Shown here piece after piece: positions 21,590 to 32,697 of a DNA stretch of 64,000 bases. Made by a program: the position numbers and the translations under genes. Position 1 is the first letter of the stretch; every line of letters starts with the position of its first letter. Origin of the DNA: Anomaloglossus baeobatrachus (taxonomy: Eukaryota > Chordata > Amphibia > Anura > Aromobatidae); the NCBI RefSeq assembly GCF_048569485.1, contig NC_134357.1, forward strand, positions 474,728,187-474,792,186. Reading direction: 5' to 3'. The notes under the pieces were generated by a model, which saw only the letters and a list, made by a program, of their open reading frames with translations, had not been told where the DNA came from and made no database searches.

Positions 21590-22239
21590 GGGGTACTTCA
21601 CACACAGCGAGATCGCTACTGAGATCGCTGCTGAGTCACATTTTTTGTGACCTCATTAGCGATCTCGCTGTGTGTGACACTGAGCAGCGATCTGGCCCCT
21701 GCTGTGAGATCGCTGCTCGTTACACACAGTGCTGGTTCGTTTTTTTATTGTTGCTCTCCCGCTGATAAGCACACATCGCTGTGTGTGACAGCGAGAGAAC
21801 GATCCTGAATGTGCAGGGAGCAGGAGCCGGCGTCTGACAGCCTGCGGTAAGCTGTAACCAAGGTAAACATCGGGTAACCAAGGTGGTTACCCGATATTTA
21901 CCTTCGTTACCAGCCTCCGCAGCTCTCACGCTGCCAGTGCCGGCTCCTGCTCCCTGCACACGCTAAGTTAAGCGGTGTGAGCTGGTAACTAAGGTAAACA
22001 TCGGGTAACCATACCCGATGTTTACCTTAGTTACCAGTGTCCGCAGCTTCCAGACGCCGGCTCCGTGCAAGCGCAGCGTCGCTTGCACGTCGCTGCTGGC
22101 TGGGGGCTGGTCACTGGTCGCTAGTGAGATCTGCCTGTTTGACAGCTCACCAGCGACCATGTAGCGATGCAGCAGCGATCCTGACCAGGTCAGATCGCTG
22201 GTCGGATCGCTGCTGCATTGCTAAAGTGTGAAGGTACCC
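21590..22239. mobile_element. Harbinger-like MITE (650 bp) in right PLE arm
   Basis: The ends are GGGGTACTTCACACACAGCG and its imperfect reverse complement, flanked by TTA (21,587-21,589 and 22,240-22,242). The uninterrupted left arm shows the single TTA empty site. Inside are several self-complementary GATCGCTGCT-type stretches and no coding sequence. Confidence 0.9.
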
Positions 22240-23562
22240 TTAGACTGTAGCCATTTCCATGACTCATACTCATCTTTTACTTTGATCCTTACAACTCTCT
22301 CTTCCTTTTAGGAATTCGATTGATACCTCTATTATCATTACCTCTTTCTGATCACTTTTTCTCTTCCTAAAAGGTTTGTGCCCTTATATACTATGACCTT
22401 TTGTACTTGATTCTGATCCCATTGAGACATTCACTTATGTGTCCACAGACTACGATACTAGGGATTGCATATTCCCTTTGCACTGACTCAGAACATTACC
22501 TGCAACATACTATTTCTACTAAAGGGTATGTGTTATTTGTCCTCTTTTCTTCTTTCTTTTCCCTTTTTTTTCCTTTTTCTTTTTTTCTTTTTATATCTCT
22601 GAAAATTTGAGACTACCATATATGTTAATTCCCATGTTTGTAGATTATATTTGAAAATAGACCGTACCAACGGTGCCCTTTCTTTATAGAGGTATTTCCT
22701 ACGTCCATATATTAATTGGGTATGTACCCATTGTTTTTTTCAATTTTTTATATACATCGTTGGGATAAGTCCCATTTCATAATACCCAATTCTTTTCCTA
22801 TATTATATCTCCAGTAAACTACCCCTGAGCGGATTTCACCGTTTCCTCTTGCACTACCCTGACCAACATAACATTTATCATTTGTGCCTATAAAGGTAAC
22901 TCCTATCGTGTCCACAGTTAAACCATTGCCTCCCTTTCATTTACCCTCATTCTTTTACCTTCACTTTTTTACCCTCCTCTTTACCCCTGTGGGTTTTTTA
23001 TTACCCAGTGTGTGCTCTGTTCTTCTTTCCTTTCTTTCTTCTATTTTCCTTCCTATATGTGCCCTCTCTTGATATTCTTCTCTCATCTTTTATATCTTCA
23101 CGGTCTTCCCAGATCCATTTTATAACCTCTATGGCCTCTCACTTGGCTCTCTATAACACGTTCTTCATTTATGCCAGATGGATTATTAAAAGGCTTGTCT
23201 ATTTTTAGGCATTTACTCCTTCTTATGGACATCTCACATAAGTAAATCTTCTTCCCTACGACTCTTTAGGTATGTTTTGTATACATTTTGTACACATTTC
23301 GAGTATTTCTTATGGTGGTTCTCCTTATTGACAGTCACATTGGCAGTTACCTCTTCTAATGAACACTGTTCCATGATACAGAATATTGATACATTATGTT
23401 CTGCGTTTTAGCATAGGATAACTATCAGTGCCTAAAAGGTTGTTTATATTGCCTTTCACCCCTTCATTTGTTATGTTCGTAGACTACAGATGTATGATGA
23501 AATACATTGTTTCCCTTATGCAATAACTAACTTTATTTTCCTTTCTGTATATTTGTATTATA

Positions 23563-23612
23563 GAAATTCACTGAAGAAGGCCTATGTATTGAGGCCGAAA
23601 CGTTTGAATTTC
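23563..23612 (+). ncRNA. Hammerhead-like fold, right PLE arm
   Basis: The sequence reads GAAATTCA, CTGAAGA, AGGCCT, loop ATGTATTG, AGGCC, GAAACG, TT, TGAATTTC. Stem I is a perfect 8-bp pairing, stem II five pairs, and the GAAAC core is exact. CTGAAGA differs from CTGATGA at one base. It is antisense to the endonuclease frame, the mirror of the fold in the left arm. Confidence 0.55.
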
Positions 23613-23768
23613 TGGAGTTTCTTGTATCAATAAAAACAAGCTTACTGTTTTTCAAGCATCTTTTGCTTCAGTCTCCTAACTTTTGTGTGCCCGAGTTATT
23701 GGTTTTTGCTACTCTGTGATTTTTCCTCGGAGGCACCTACTAATATAAGTGAGCCAGACTCTATTTCT

Positions 23769-24268
23769 ACCTGATGTGTGTCGGCCTATCAGGGCCTGCC
23801 ACCTCACGGACATGCCCAGTGAGGTCCTTACTGGACCTAGCCTCTGATGCACTAAGTGCCTGAGCATGCTCAGTAGCCTGAACAACAGTCTCAGAAATCA
23901 GACTATCTGCCCAAGCATGCTCAGTAGGCACAACACAGGACTTAGACATGGCACAATGTCCTAGTACCTGTGCAAAGAGGCTTTTCGCACTAAGTGTAGG
24001 AGCATGCTCAGTAGCCTGAACTGAGGACTCAGCCTCTGGAATGGCACAGTCAGGCTGAGCATGCTCACTAGGCGAAACACTGGACTTTGGCTCTGGCTGG
24101 GGTAAATCGGCACGCACATGCGCACTAGCTGCATCTCCACACTTAGATGTAGAGGAGGAAGCAGCCAGCTGGACGACCCGCGACACGGCCAAAAATGGCA
24201 GCTGGCACCTTCGCACAAATGGAACCGCAGCAGACTGCTTGCGGCTATGGCGGCGCCGATTCGTAACA
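23769..24268 (-). repeat. Gypsy family B LTR, right copy, second part
   Basis: Continuation of 17,236-18,284 beyond the PLE, ending GATTCGTAACA. It includes the GCATGCTCAGTAGCCTGAAC-like repeats and lacks the miniature element seen in the left copy. It abuts family C pol sequence directly. Confidence 0.85.
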
Positions 24269-24423
24269 CCGCTTGACTTCGAAATGTCCACCAACCTTGG
24301 ACACATGATGACAATGGCGAGTATGTCATTTTGTTATTTAGGTCGAACAAAGGTTTTATCCATCGGAACCTGCTCCAAAGACACTGGAGACACTATCCAA
24401 AGACTATTGGAGGGAATAATTAA

Positions 24424-25636
24424 TCAAGCCTCCTCCTCTTCATTGGTCATGACTACGGACTGAGACAATGTGTCTGTGTGTGTATTTTTCTCTCCTGACA
24501 GGAAGTGTAGAGTGAAATGGAAGCGAGAGAAAAAAAGCGACCACCTAAACTTTCTTGGCTTCAGATACTGAGCAGTCTGAAGATAGAGAAGATTTTTATG
24601 ATCAGTGAAGAACATAAAAGGATGTTTCACACCCTCTAACATATACCTCAACTCAGAGAATGCCAACTTCATTGCCAACAATTCTCTATCTCCAATGGAG
24701 TAGTTCCTCTCTGCCGGTGTAAAGGTTTTTGGTACCATATGACCCCAGCCCCAAAAGATGAGGCATCCACCTCCAAAAGAAGAGTTTATTCACATCACGT
24801 CGATGAAGAATAGCAGCTCTGGAAAAGTGCAACTTCAGAGAAAGAAAAGCCCTAGAGACCTTCTCAGTCCACTGTTTAGAATTAGGTCCTTTTTTCGTTA
24901 ATGCCACCAATGGAGCTGCCGAGGTAGAGAAGTGGGGTATGAACTGGCGATAATAGTTCACAAAACCTAGAAAGTGTTGCATTGCCTTCACAGAATGAGG
25001 TTCTGCCCAATTCAGTACTGCCTCCTATTTGGTAGTATACATGGCTAGAACCGAGCTGGAGACTATATAACCCAGGAATGGTAGGGACTCCTGTTCGAAT
25101 ATACATTTCTGCAGTTTGGCATATCAGGAGTTGCTAAGTAGATGCTCAAATATCCGGGCTACCTCTTTACGATGGGTTTCGATGTCAGGGAAATATATTA
25201 GTATGTCATCTAAGTAGACAACAACAGACGTCAACAGCAGATCATGAAAGATATTGTTCACAAAGTCCTGGAATAATGCGGGGGCATTACACAAACCAAC
25301 AGGCATGACGAGGTACTCGTAGTGGCCGTCCCAAGTATTAAAGGCCGTTTTCCACTCGTCACCCTCTCGGATGCGAAGATTATAAGCCCCTCGCTGATCT
25401 GGCTTTGTGAAGACTCTAGCTCCCCGAAACCTATCAAAAAGTTCTGAAATCAGAGGTAGAAGATACTTGTTATTCGTGATTGCATTAAGGCCCCTATAGT
25501 CTATACAAGGCTGCAATGTACCCTCTTTCTGTACAAAGAAGAAACCAGCCCCAGCAGGAGACAATAATTTCCTTATGAAGACCCTCTCTAAACTATCCTT
25601 AATGTATGCAGACATAGTCTCAGGTGTACTTCTCAC
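24424..25636 (-). pseudogene. RT-RNase H, gypsy family C
   Basis: Frames together cover RT fingers and palm (25,124-25,636), the RT-RNase H connection (24,686-24,991) and RNase H (24,424-24,738). The RT catalytic box is VVYLDDILIY. It is more decayed than family A. It is the pol core of an element whose gag is not present here, although the sister copy at 43.4-45.3 kb retains gag. Confidence 0.85.
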
Positions 25637-26411
25637 ATAGCGAGATCACTAGCGAGATCGCTGCTGAGTCATAGGTTTTGTGACGTACCAGTGACCTGAT
25701 CAGCGATCTCGCTGTGTGTGACACTAAGCAGCGACCTGGCCCCTGCTGTGAAATCGCTGATTGTTACACACTGTTCTGGTTCATTTTTTGGTCGTCGGGC
25801 TCCCGCAGGGCAGCACGCATCGGTGAGTTTGACACCTTACCCAACGACCTCATTCGCGACTCACGTAGGCATGCATCTTCGTTGTTTTCCACGCCCTCTC
25901 TGTTCCGATTGGTGATCGCTACTGCGTTCGGATTGGCTGCTTCCATCCTCTGTTCTGGCTTGTAGGTCGCAGTACATTTCAGTGGGCTGAATTCACAAGT
26001 CCCGCACCGCGTGTAGCAGCAGATCGTAATAAAGTCCATTCTGCATTGGGACTGTAGGATGGACAAGGATGGAGAAGGATGGAAACGCTATTATGTTACC
26101 TTCTCTAAAAGCAAGGCCGCCAGTCACAATGCAGTTACGACCACCAATTGTAGCAGAGGAGGCGCGGAAAAGGCAATGTAGATGCACGCCTATGTTACTA
26201 ATCAAGATTTGAATCGTGCTATGTGACAGGGTCCCAGCGACTGCCGATATCATTGTACAGGTCGTTATGGGTCGCCGTATCGTTGCTGCGTCGTTGGGAA
26301 GATCTGACTTTTTCACAGCTCACTAGTGACCATGTAGCGGTGTACCAGCGATCCTGACCAGGTCGTATCGTGGTCGGAATTGCTGGTATGTCATTTAGTG
26401 TGACGGCACCC
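25623..26411. mobile_element. Harbinger-like MITE (789 bp) in gypsy C
   Basis: The ends are GGTGTACTTCTCACATAGCG and its imperfect reverse complement, flanked by TCA (25,620-25,622 and 26,412-26,414). It is related to the elements at 21,590 and 42,034. It sits between the RT start and the protease linker of gypsy C, at exactly the position seen in the sister copy at 42,034-42,806. Confidence 0.87.
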
Positions 26412-26600
26412 TCAGTCTCAGGAACAAATAGTGGATACACTTGACCCCGAGGAGGTTAGGCTCCTGAAATAAGGTAAATGAGACAATCATAAGGACCATG
26501 AGGATTAAGCTTTGAAGCAGCCCCTTTTTTTTTTTTTTTGAAAAGACGCCCGCGTAGTGCCAGTATTGATGCGGTAGCATGGCCAAATAGGATTGACCAG

Positions 26601-28297
26601 CAATAAATCAATAAAATCAAAAGTACCCTTACCCATCATTTACACCAAGGTTCTATTGATTCCAAAACAGTGGAATTTTTAACCAAGTCCAATCCTATTA
26701 CCCCAGTATTGTATGTTCTCCCTAAAGTTCACAAACGATTGGGAGCCCCATAGTGGCGGGTTCTGACTCCGTCCCATCTCCTCTATTTTTTTAGAAAAAA
26801 ATTTGACACTCTGATTAAATCCACAAAGTCCTTCATTCTAGACACAGGGACCTTTCTTGAAATCATCAAGGAAGTAAGACAAATTCACGAAGGGGCACTA
26901 TTAGTCACAATGGACATAGCTAGCCTATATACTAGCATCCCACATGATGCTGGTATCAGTGCAATCAGGGACCTACTCAACCAACATCAGTTTGACCACA
27001 CGGTGGTGAATCTGTGTCTTGACCTGTTATCTTTAGTCTTGAAAGAAAACTATTTCATGTTTGGTGACACCTACTACCTCCAGATGCAGGGTACCACGAT
27101 GGGCTCTAACGTGGCACACCCGTAAGCAAATAGCTTTATGTCCAAATTTTAAGATGAAGTCGTGTACTCGAGTACATTATATCAACAATACTGCCCCATA
27201 TGGAAACGGTACATAGACGACATATTTTGCTTATGGGAGGGGCCCAATGGAGCCCTACATGATTTCTTTGACCAAATCCATTCCGCCTGACCTGGTCTAC
27301 ACTTCACTCTACAACAAGATGCAAATAAAATTAATTTCCTAGACACAACCATCATCAAAAACAGTGATGACATTCTATCGACAGATCTATTCACAAAACC
27401 CACAGACAAAAATACACTACTCCATTTCTCCAGTCATCACCCAATCTCCATAAAAAAATTCATACCCATTTCTCAATTCCAAAGGGTTAAACGAATATTT
27501 TCTGATCAAAGCATACTCCCAACTAGTCTTAAGAAAATGCACAACAAATTTACCGCTAGAGGCTATCCTCCACATTTATTGATCAATAGCCAGGGTCACA
27601 TTACCAATCCTGTTAAGAGGAATGAGAAAAGGATCCCTTTTCCTCATACATTTCATCCATTTGCAGCCAGAATACACAGAACAATCCGGAAAAATTGGCA
27701 CATACTATCACAATGATACCCCAAAATCCCTGAGTTTCAAGTCCCGTTTCTTCCATGCTAGAGAAGACCACCAAACATTAAAGACAAGTTGATCAGGGCC
27801 GATGTAGGCCCTATCCTCAAAACTCCCAGGCGGAGATTCTTAGGTAAACCAAAGTTGGAACATTTCCCTATCCTACATGCCCACAGTGTATCAATGTTCA
27901 AAAAGGCGACTACTTCTATAACCCACACAGTGGGAAACTCTATCCCATACGTGACTACTTCACATGCAAGTCAATGAATGTAGTTTATACCATCAAGTGC
28001 CCCTGCGGTCTCCTGTATGTTGGAGAGACCACCCAATATATAGGAGACCGTATATCTAAACACAAATGCACCATAAGATGTGAGAATCTCCTCCTGCCTG
28101 TTCTATACCATTTCAAGCAATCCAGGCACACAATTTCACAACTCAAGTTCCAAGTAATAGAGCAGGTCAATACCCCTAGGAGAGGTGGCGATCTAATCAA
28201 ATTCCACAAAAGAAGAGAGGCGTTCTGGATCGATGAGTTGGGCACTTTAACCCCTAAGGGTCTTAATCGTGATTATGACCTCCAGTCTTTTCTGTAA
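26601..28297 (+). pseudogene. Penelope-like element: RT and GIY-YIG endonuclease
   Basis: Plus-strand PLE coding remnant, missing its 5' part. RT motifs include MDIASLYTSIPHDAG, QMQGTTMGSNVA and a palm box RYIDDIFCLWEG near 27,210. The thumb region follows (FSSHHPISIKKFIP, then KFTARGYPP). The endonuclease is at 27,974-28,297 with VVYTIKCPCGLLYVGETTQ, ISKHKCTIR and REAFWIDELGTL. An in-frame stop follows the palm motif region near 27,123 and the RT and endonuclease parts lie in different frames, so the gene is dead. The family is close to the 20.6-kb copy. The 3' sequence continues to about 28,630, where a coding-poor LTR element interrupts it. Confidence 0.88.
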
Positions 28298-28630
28298 TCT
28301 ATACTGATGTTATAATTGCATTTTATTACATTGCATTTTATCATGTATTAATTGCATTTTGCTAACTTCTTTTCCTTCTTTCTGTCTAGACAAAATATTG
28401 AGCCTGTTTATGGCCTTCTTCGCTGTGTACTACCACTCACTGGCACTATAGGCTACACCAGTGCACCTTCTCCACCCTGGAATCGACCCAACTGAGCCTT
28501 ATTCCCTTATTCCCCATTGTTTAGGCTCCACACATGCGCAGTAACCACAGCACATGTTTTCACCATAGCACTGCTTAGTCTCCTGAGCCTGTTTGTGCAG
28601 CTTTCACCTGGACATTCCTCCTCCAATCAG
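28298..28630 (+). other. 3' untranslated part of the PLE
   Basis: This non-coding sequence follows the endonuclease stop up to the LTR at 28,631. It starts AT-rich with repeated ATTGCATTTT and becomes GC-balanced. The sequence after the inserted LTR element (from 32,407) may be its continuation, but I could not prove it. No ribozyme core was found here. Confidence 0.5.
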
Positions 28631-30673
28631 TGTGATGCCCTGGCGCCGCCGGGTGGTCACAGAAGTGTACTACACGCCACATAACACCTTCCCACACAAG
28701 GTTTCATCAGCCATAAAATCCTAACCACCCCCCCAGGGTAGGAAGGACACACCAGTGGGCAGGACCAGGCGGATTGGGAGCTCCCACCTAGGGGTCTTGA
28801 GGATCCGGGGGTGGAAACAAGTTAGTCTAAGTTTGGAGTCCTAGTTTGGAGTTGAAGTGGAGAGGAGTGACAGTGACAGATTGTCAAAAGAGAGCTGAGC
28901 CTAGTGAAGGGTAGACATGGTAGTGTGTTATGATCCGGAACCATGGAAAACCACCATAAATCATTGGTAAAAGGTGACAAGAGCATTGGCAACTAATCTG
29001 GCCGCCATCCCCTTACTAACCATCAACACTAGAAGTAGCCGAGGGGTGAACTAACATCCTGTGCACCGCGAACCCAGCCGGAGAACTAGCTATCCTAAAG
29101 GAAGGAAAGATGAATAACTCTCTGCCTCAGAAAATAGATAAAGAATAGCAAGTCCCCCACATTCAAAGACTGCGGTGATATAGGAAAACACAATACACAG
29201 ATAGATGATAGGATTAGCAAAAGGTGAGGCAATACTGACTAAATAGGACAGGATAGGAAAGGGACTGATGGTGGCCAGAGAAAAGCCCTGCAAAAATCCA
29301 AAAACCTGATAGTACAAAAAGCCCTCAGATCGCTAGATCTGAACTCCGTCCTATACCAGGCGCTCTTGTCATACCAATGAAGAGAAAGCAGGAATCATTA
29401 CAAATTCAAGAAGCAACAAACACATGGACTAATAGGAGCAATACTCCAAACATAGCTGCAGGGAGCTTCCCAGCTAAGCAACTGAGAGGGAAGATCACTG
29501 CATGCAAATAAATTGAAAACAACCACAGCAAATGAAAAACTCAGATAAGAGCAAAAAGAACCAAACAACAAATAAAGAGCCAAGCACTTATCTGGGGTAG
29601 ATATGGTCTGGAGCAGGATGAAGCAGGCTGGTGTACAAAAAACAACTGACATCCGGCATAGCCTGCTATCAGACCAGGGTTTAAATAAGCAGAGAGTTAG
29701 CAATGGAAACGCCTATTGCTCAACACACCTGGTCTCTGACCAAACCATTCCTGGCCACAAGAGGGAGCCTCACAGCAGCAAAAGCATAACTGACATTCAC
29801 AACTGTAGTGGCCCTGGTCTACTGTCTAGGTGACAAGCAGTGGACCGTGTCCAAAGACAACGGGAATACGGTCACGGGAAATCCAGAGTGGACCGGGACA
29901 GAGTTGGAGCCCACTTGTACCGACAGCGGAGGTCCGGTCCGGAAACCGTGCACAGGCGGGGTACCTGGTCCCTAGTTAGAAGACGGTTGCAAGCTCCTTT
30001 TCTAATTCACCAGGTTAAGAGCAGGTTTCAAGCCTAGCTCCAGAAGTGTTAGCCCAGATAGAGCAAAACGGCAGCCCACCGCGGGGGATAGGGTATCCGC
30101 AAACACCCACTGATATCCCAAGGGTCAGTTTTCGTGGGCACATGTCCCAACCGAACATACCGGGAGTGGACTTCCCTGTTCCAGACGGAGTCGTCCGAAA
30201 AAGAGGAAAATTACAGAGTGCCAGAGGAAGGGACATCGGTACACCAGTCAGGTGTGGGACCCGAGTACACCCGAACGCGGAAGCCAACCACTGACACCTT
30301 GGTTTACCAACGGACTTGTGTGCAATTATTCCACAGTGAGTACACCAACACTCCCCGGTCCGGCCTGGCGCGCCACCTCCGGCCTACATCACTTCCCGTG
30401 TTTTGGACACTGAGCCCCGGGGCATCCATCCCAACCCACGGAGGGGTCAACATCCAGCTGCTATTCCATCTCCCCCGGGTGCTCCCCAACAGCACCTGTG
30501 GTACCACAACTTACCACACACCGTGGGTGGCATCACGAAATATCTACAGCAATCTCCGTCCAAATACGTCCCCTTTTTATTTGAGTGTCCGTGTGACCTC
30601 CAGGTCTGGAAATCCCTCGAGCCACTGCGGATCTGGATCCGATTAGCCCGACTGCTGACGTGGGGGTGGCACA
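28631..30673 (+). repeat. Left LTR of second coding-poor element, with nested LTR
   Basis: The LTR is interrupted at 28,921-29,810 by an unrelated LTR. Without it the sequence aligns end to end with 31,251-32,406. Strongly shared blocks include GTGGTCACAGAAGTGTACTA at the start and the ACTGCGGATC region at the end. Confidence 0.87.
28926..29805 (-). mobile_element. Solo LTR of another gypsy-like family
   Basis: This 880-bp segment begins TGTTATGATCCGGAACCATG and ends in CATTCACAACTG. It is flanked by TAGTG on both sides (28,921-28,925 and 29,806-29,810). The homologous LTR at 31,251 lacks it. The left end is LTR-like but the right end lacks a canonical CA, so the exact terminus is uncertain. 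Orientation is tentative. Confidence 0.65.
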
Positions 30674-31250
30674 CCTCAAAACCTGGCGTCACGAACAGGA
30701 TTCTAACCCATCCACCTACCTGGTGGAAGTGTGACTTGTTTTGCACTGTAAACAGTGATCCAAAACTTTCTGGGTCTTGTAAAAACCCCTAACTACCTTC
30801 TTGTTATTCCTCATCATCTACACCGCCTCTGGAGAGGTAGATTGGAGGAAAGGCCTACGGTGGAGTAGGCCGAGGCCCAGCCACTATTGAAACCGGTGGC
30901 AAACCTCCAGGCCAAGAGACCCCTGGACTTGGAGGCCCTTGAGATGGACTGTCGGGTAAGGAACTTTTTACCCGGCCCGAGCAGGCGTTACCCGAAACAC
31001 CTGTGGACTGGGAAAAAGAGGTGCCCACCATTCTTAGCGGTGGCACCAAGGAACCAGGTTGTTTGGGTGGTGGGTGAGGAAAACGGGAATGTAATGTTTC
31101 ATGTTATGCAACGTTCAAGAATCTGTGCCTCCCATAAAGGGAAGAAATGTTTACATGTTTTACCTTTTTCCCGTTTCCTTTAGAAAAAAAATAAAATAAA
31201 CGTCAGTGGTCGGACAGCCCACGGACGGGCTGTATTCAACCAAGGGGGAA
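30674..31250 (+). other. Interior of second coding-poor LTR element
   Basis: Only 577 bp. It begins with the presumed primer-binding region, contains AAAAATAAAATAAACG near 31,185 and ends at a purine tract. A short frame at 30,887-31,183 has no recognisable similarity. Nothing here could supply transposition functions. Confidence 0.8.
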
Positions 31251-32406
31251 TGTGACACCCTGGCGTCGCCAGGTGGTCACAGAAGTGTACTACACCCTAC
31301 ATAACACCTTACTACACGAGGTTCCATCAGCCACAAAATCCTAGCCACCCCCCCAGGGTAGGAAGGACACACAAGTGGCAAGGACCAGGCGGATTGGGAG
31401 TGCTCACCTAGGGATCTTGAGGATCCGGGGGCGGGAACAAGTTAGTCTAAGTTTGGAGTCCTAGTTTGGAGTTGAAGTGGAGAGGAGTGACAGTGACAGA
31501 CTGTCAAAGGAAAGCTGAGCTTAGTGAAGGGTAGACAGGGTAGTAGTCTACTGGCTAGGTGGCAAGCAGTGGACCGTGTCCAAAGGCGACGGGAATACGG
31601 TCGTGGGAAATCCAGAGTGGATCGGGACAGGGTTGGAGCCTCCCGGTACTGACAACGGAGATCCGGTCCGGAAACCTTGCACAGGCGGGGTACCTGGACC
31701 CTAGTTAGAAGATGGTTGCAAGCTCCTTCTCTAATTCACCTGGCCGGGAGCAGGTTTCAAGCCTAGCTCCAGAAGTGTTAGCCCAGATAGAGCAAAACGG
31801 CAGCCCACCGCGGGGGATAGGGTATTCGCAAACACCCACTGAAATCCCAACGGTCAGTTTTCGCGGGCACATCTCCCAACCAGAACATACCGGGAGTGGA
31901 CTGCCCCGTTCCAGACGGAGTCGTCCGAAACTGAATAAAATTACACAGTGTCGGAGGAAGGGACATCGGTACACCAGCCGGGTGTGGGACCCGAGTACAC
32001 CTGGACGCGGCAGCCGGCCACTGACACCTTGGTTTACCAACGGACTTGTGTGCAATTATTCCACAGTGAGTACACCAACACTCCCCGGTCCGGCCCGGCC
32101 CGGCGCTCCACCTCCGGCCTACATCACTCCCTGTTCTGGAGACTGAGCCCCGGGGCATTCATCCTTACCCACGGACGGGTTAACATCCAGCTGCTATCCC
32201 ATCTCCCCCGGGTGCCCCACAACAGCAGTGGTGGTACCACATCTTACCACACACAGTGGTTGGCGTCACGAAATATCTATAGCAATCCCCGTACAAATAC
32301 GTCCCCTTTTTATTTGTGTGTCCGCGCGACCCCCGGGTCCGGAAATCCCTCGAGTCACTGCGGATCCGGATCCGAGCTGCCCGACTGCTGACAAGGGGGC
32401 GGCACA
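31251..32406 (+). repeat. Right LTR of second coding-poor element
   Basis: Uninterrupted 1,156-bp LTR partner of the left copy. It is preceded by the polypurine tract and followed by CCAGC. Confidence 0.88.
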
Positions 32407-32697
32407 CCAGCACGCTCATATAATACCGGAAGTCCCGGTCACTGTCATGGCGGCCCCCATGCAGCGGTGGATACCGCGCCCTGCGCCATCCTATGCCTCC
32501 AGTCCACTCCACTAATGGTAAGCTTACCGGCGCTCCGGCTCCAGTATCCTCTCATATGCACTCCTCCTTGTCTGCAGCATGTTTCCTCCAGCAGATCACT
32601 TTATTTCCTCATTGTCTTATGTAACCTCCCTCACCGTTCAGCACAGCAGGACTTATTCATATGCCTTCTCTGTCACAATGCCTTTGTTAACCCCTTA
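32407..32697. other. Unassigned 290-bp spacer
   Basis: GC-rich then balanced sequence between the LTR element and a miniature element. I see no gene or repeat structure. It may continue the PLE 3' region interrupted at 28,630. Confidence 0.4.

Larger units (their letters stand above)
21476..23707 (+). repeat. Right arm of PLE palindrome
   Basis: An inverted copy of 18,285-19,866, interrupted only by the miniature element at 21,590-22,239. Because the left arm lacks that insertion, the miniature element came in after the palindrome formed. The outer end carries CAATAAAAACAAGC, a polyadenylation-like sequence. Confidence 0.88.
18285..23768 (-). mobile_element. 5.5-kb Penelope-like element with giant inverted-repeat arms
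   Basis: This 5,484-bp insertion in a family B LTR is bounded by 14-bp duplications ACCTGATGTGTGTC. The left arm (18,285-19,866) and right arm (21,476-23,707, less the nested miniature element) are near-perfect reverse complements of about 1.58 kb. The central part (about 19,867-21,475) encodes, on the minus strand, the end of RT and a GIY-YIG endonuclease. Each arm carries one hammerhead-like fold, in opposite orientation. A 61-bp tail (23,708-23,768) lies outside the palindrome. PLEs often carry inverted terminal-repeat copies, but arms this long and this similar are striking. Confidence 0.88.
24269..26600 (-). mobile_element. Gypsy family C pol remnant with nested MITE
   Basis: Minus-strand Ty3/gypsy pol remnant. 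From low to high coordinate it shows an integrase N-terminal scrap, RNase H (FTPAERNYSIGDRELLAMK, then FTDHKNLLYLQTAQYL), reverse transcriptase ([11 protein letters not shown], then VVYLDDILIYFPD) and, beyond the miniature element at 25,623-26,411, sequence of the protease-RT linker (HQYWHYAGVFSK). It is truncated on the left by the family B LTR and on the right by a PLE. It is a fossil with several breaks. A sister copy lies at 41,716-45,440. Confidence 0.88.
28631..32406 (+). mobile_element. Second coding-poor LTR retrotransposon
   Basis: Two LTRs (28,631-30,673 including an 880-bp foreign insertion, and 31,251-32,406) bracket a 577-bp interior. LTRs start TGTGAYRCCCTGGCG and end GGCGGCACA or GGTGGCACA; net lengths are about 1,158 and 1,156 bp. 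A primer-site-like CCTGGCGTCACGAACAGG follows the left LTR and CAAGGGGGAA precedes the right one. The flanks are TCAG and CCAG, a near-match. No enzyme is encoded. It looks structurally whole apart from the insertion. The LTRs differ at more sites than those of the 4,756 element, so it is older. Confidence 0.87.

Noticed and set aside
28690-28720. GGTTTCATCAG (reverse CTGATGAAACC) as a hammerhead core
   Set aside because: No stem II followed by GAAA and no closing stem I; it belongs to the LTR start of the coding-poor element.
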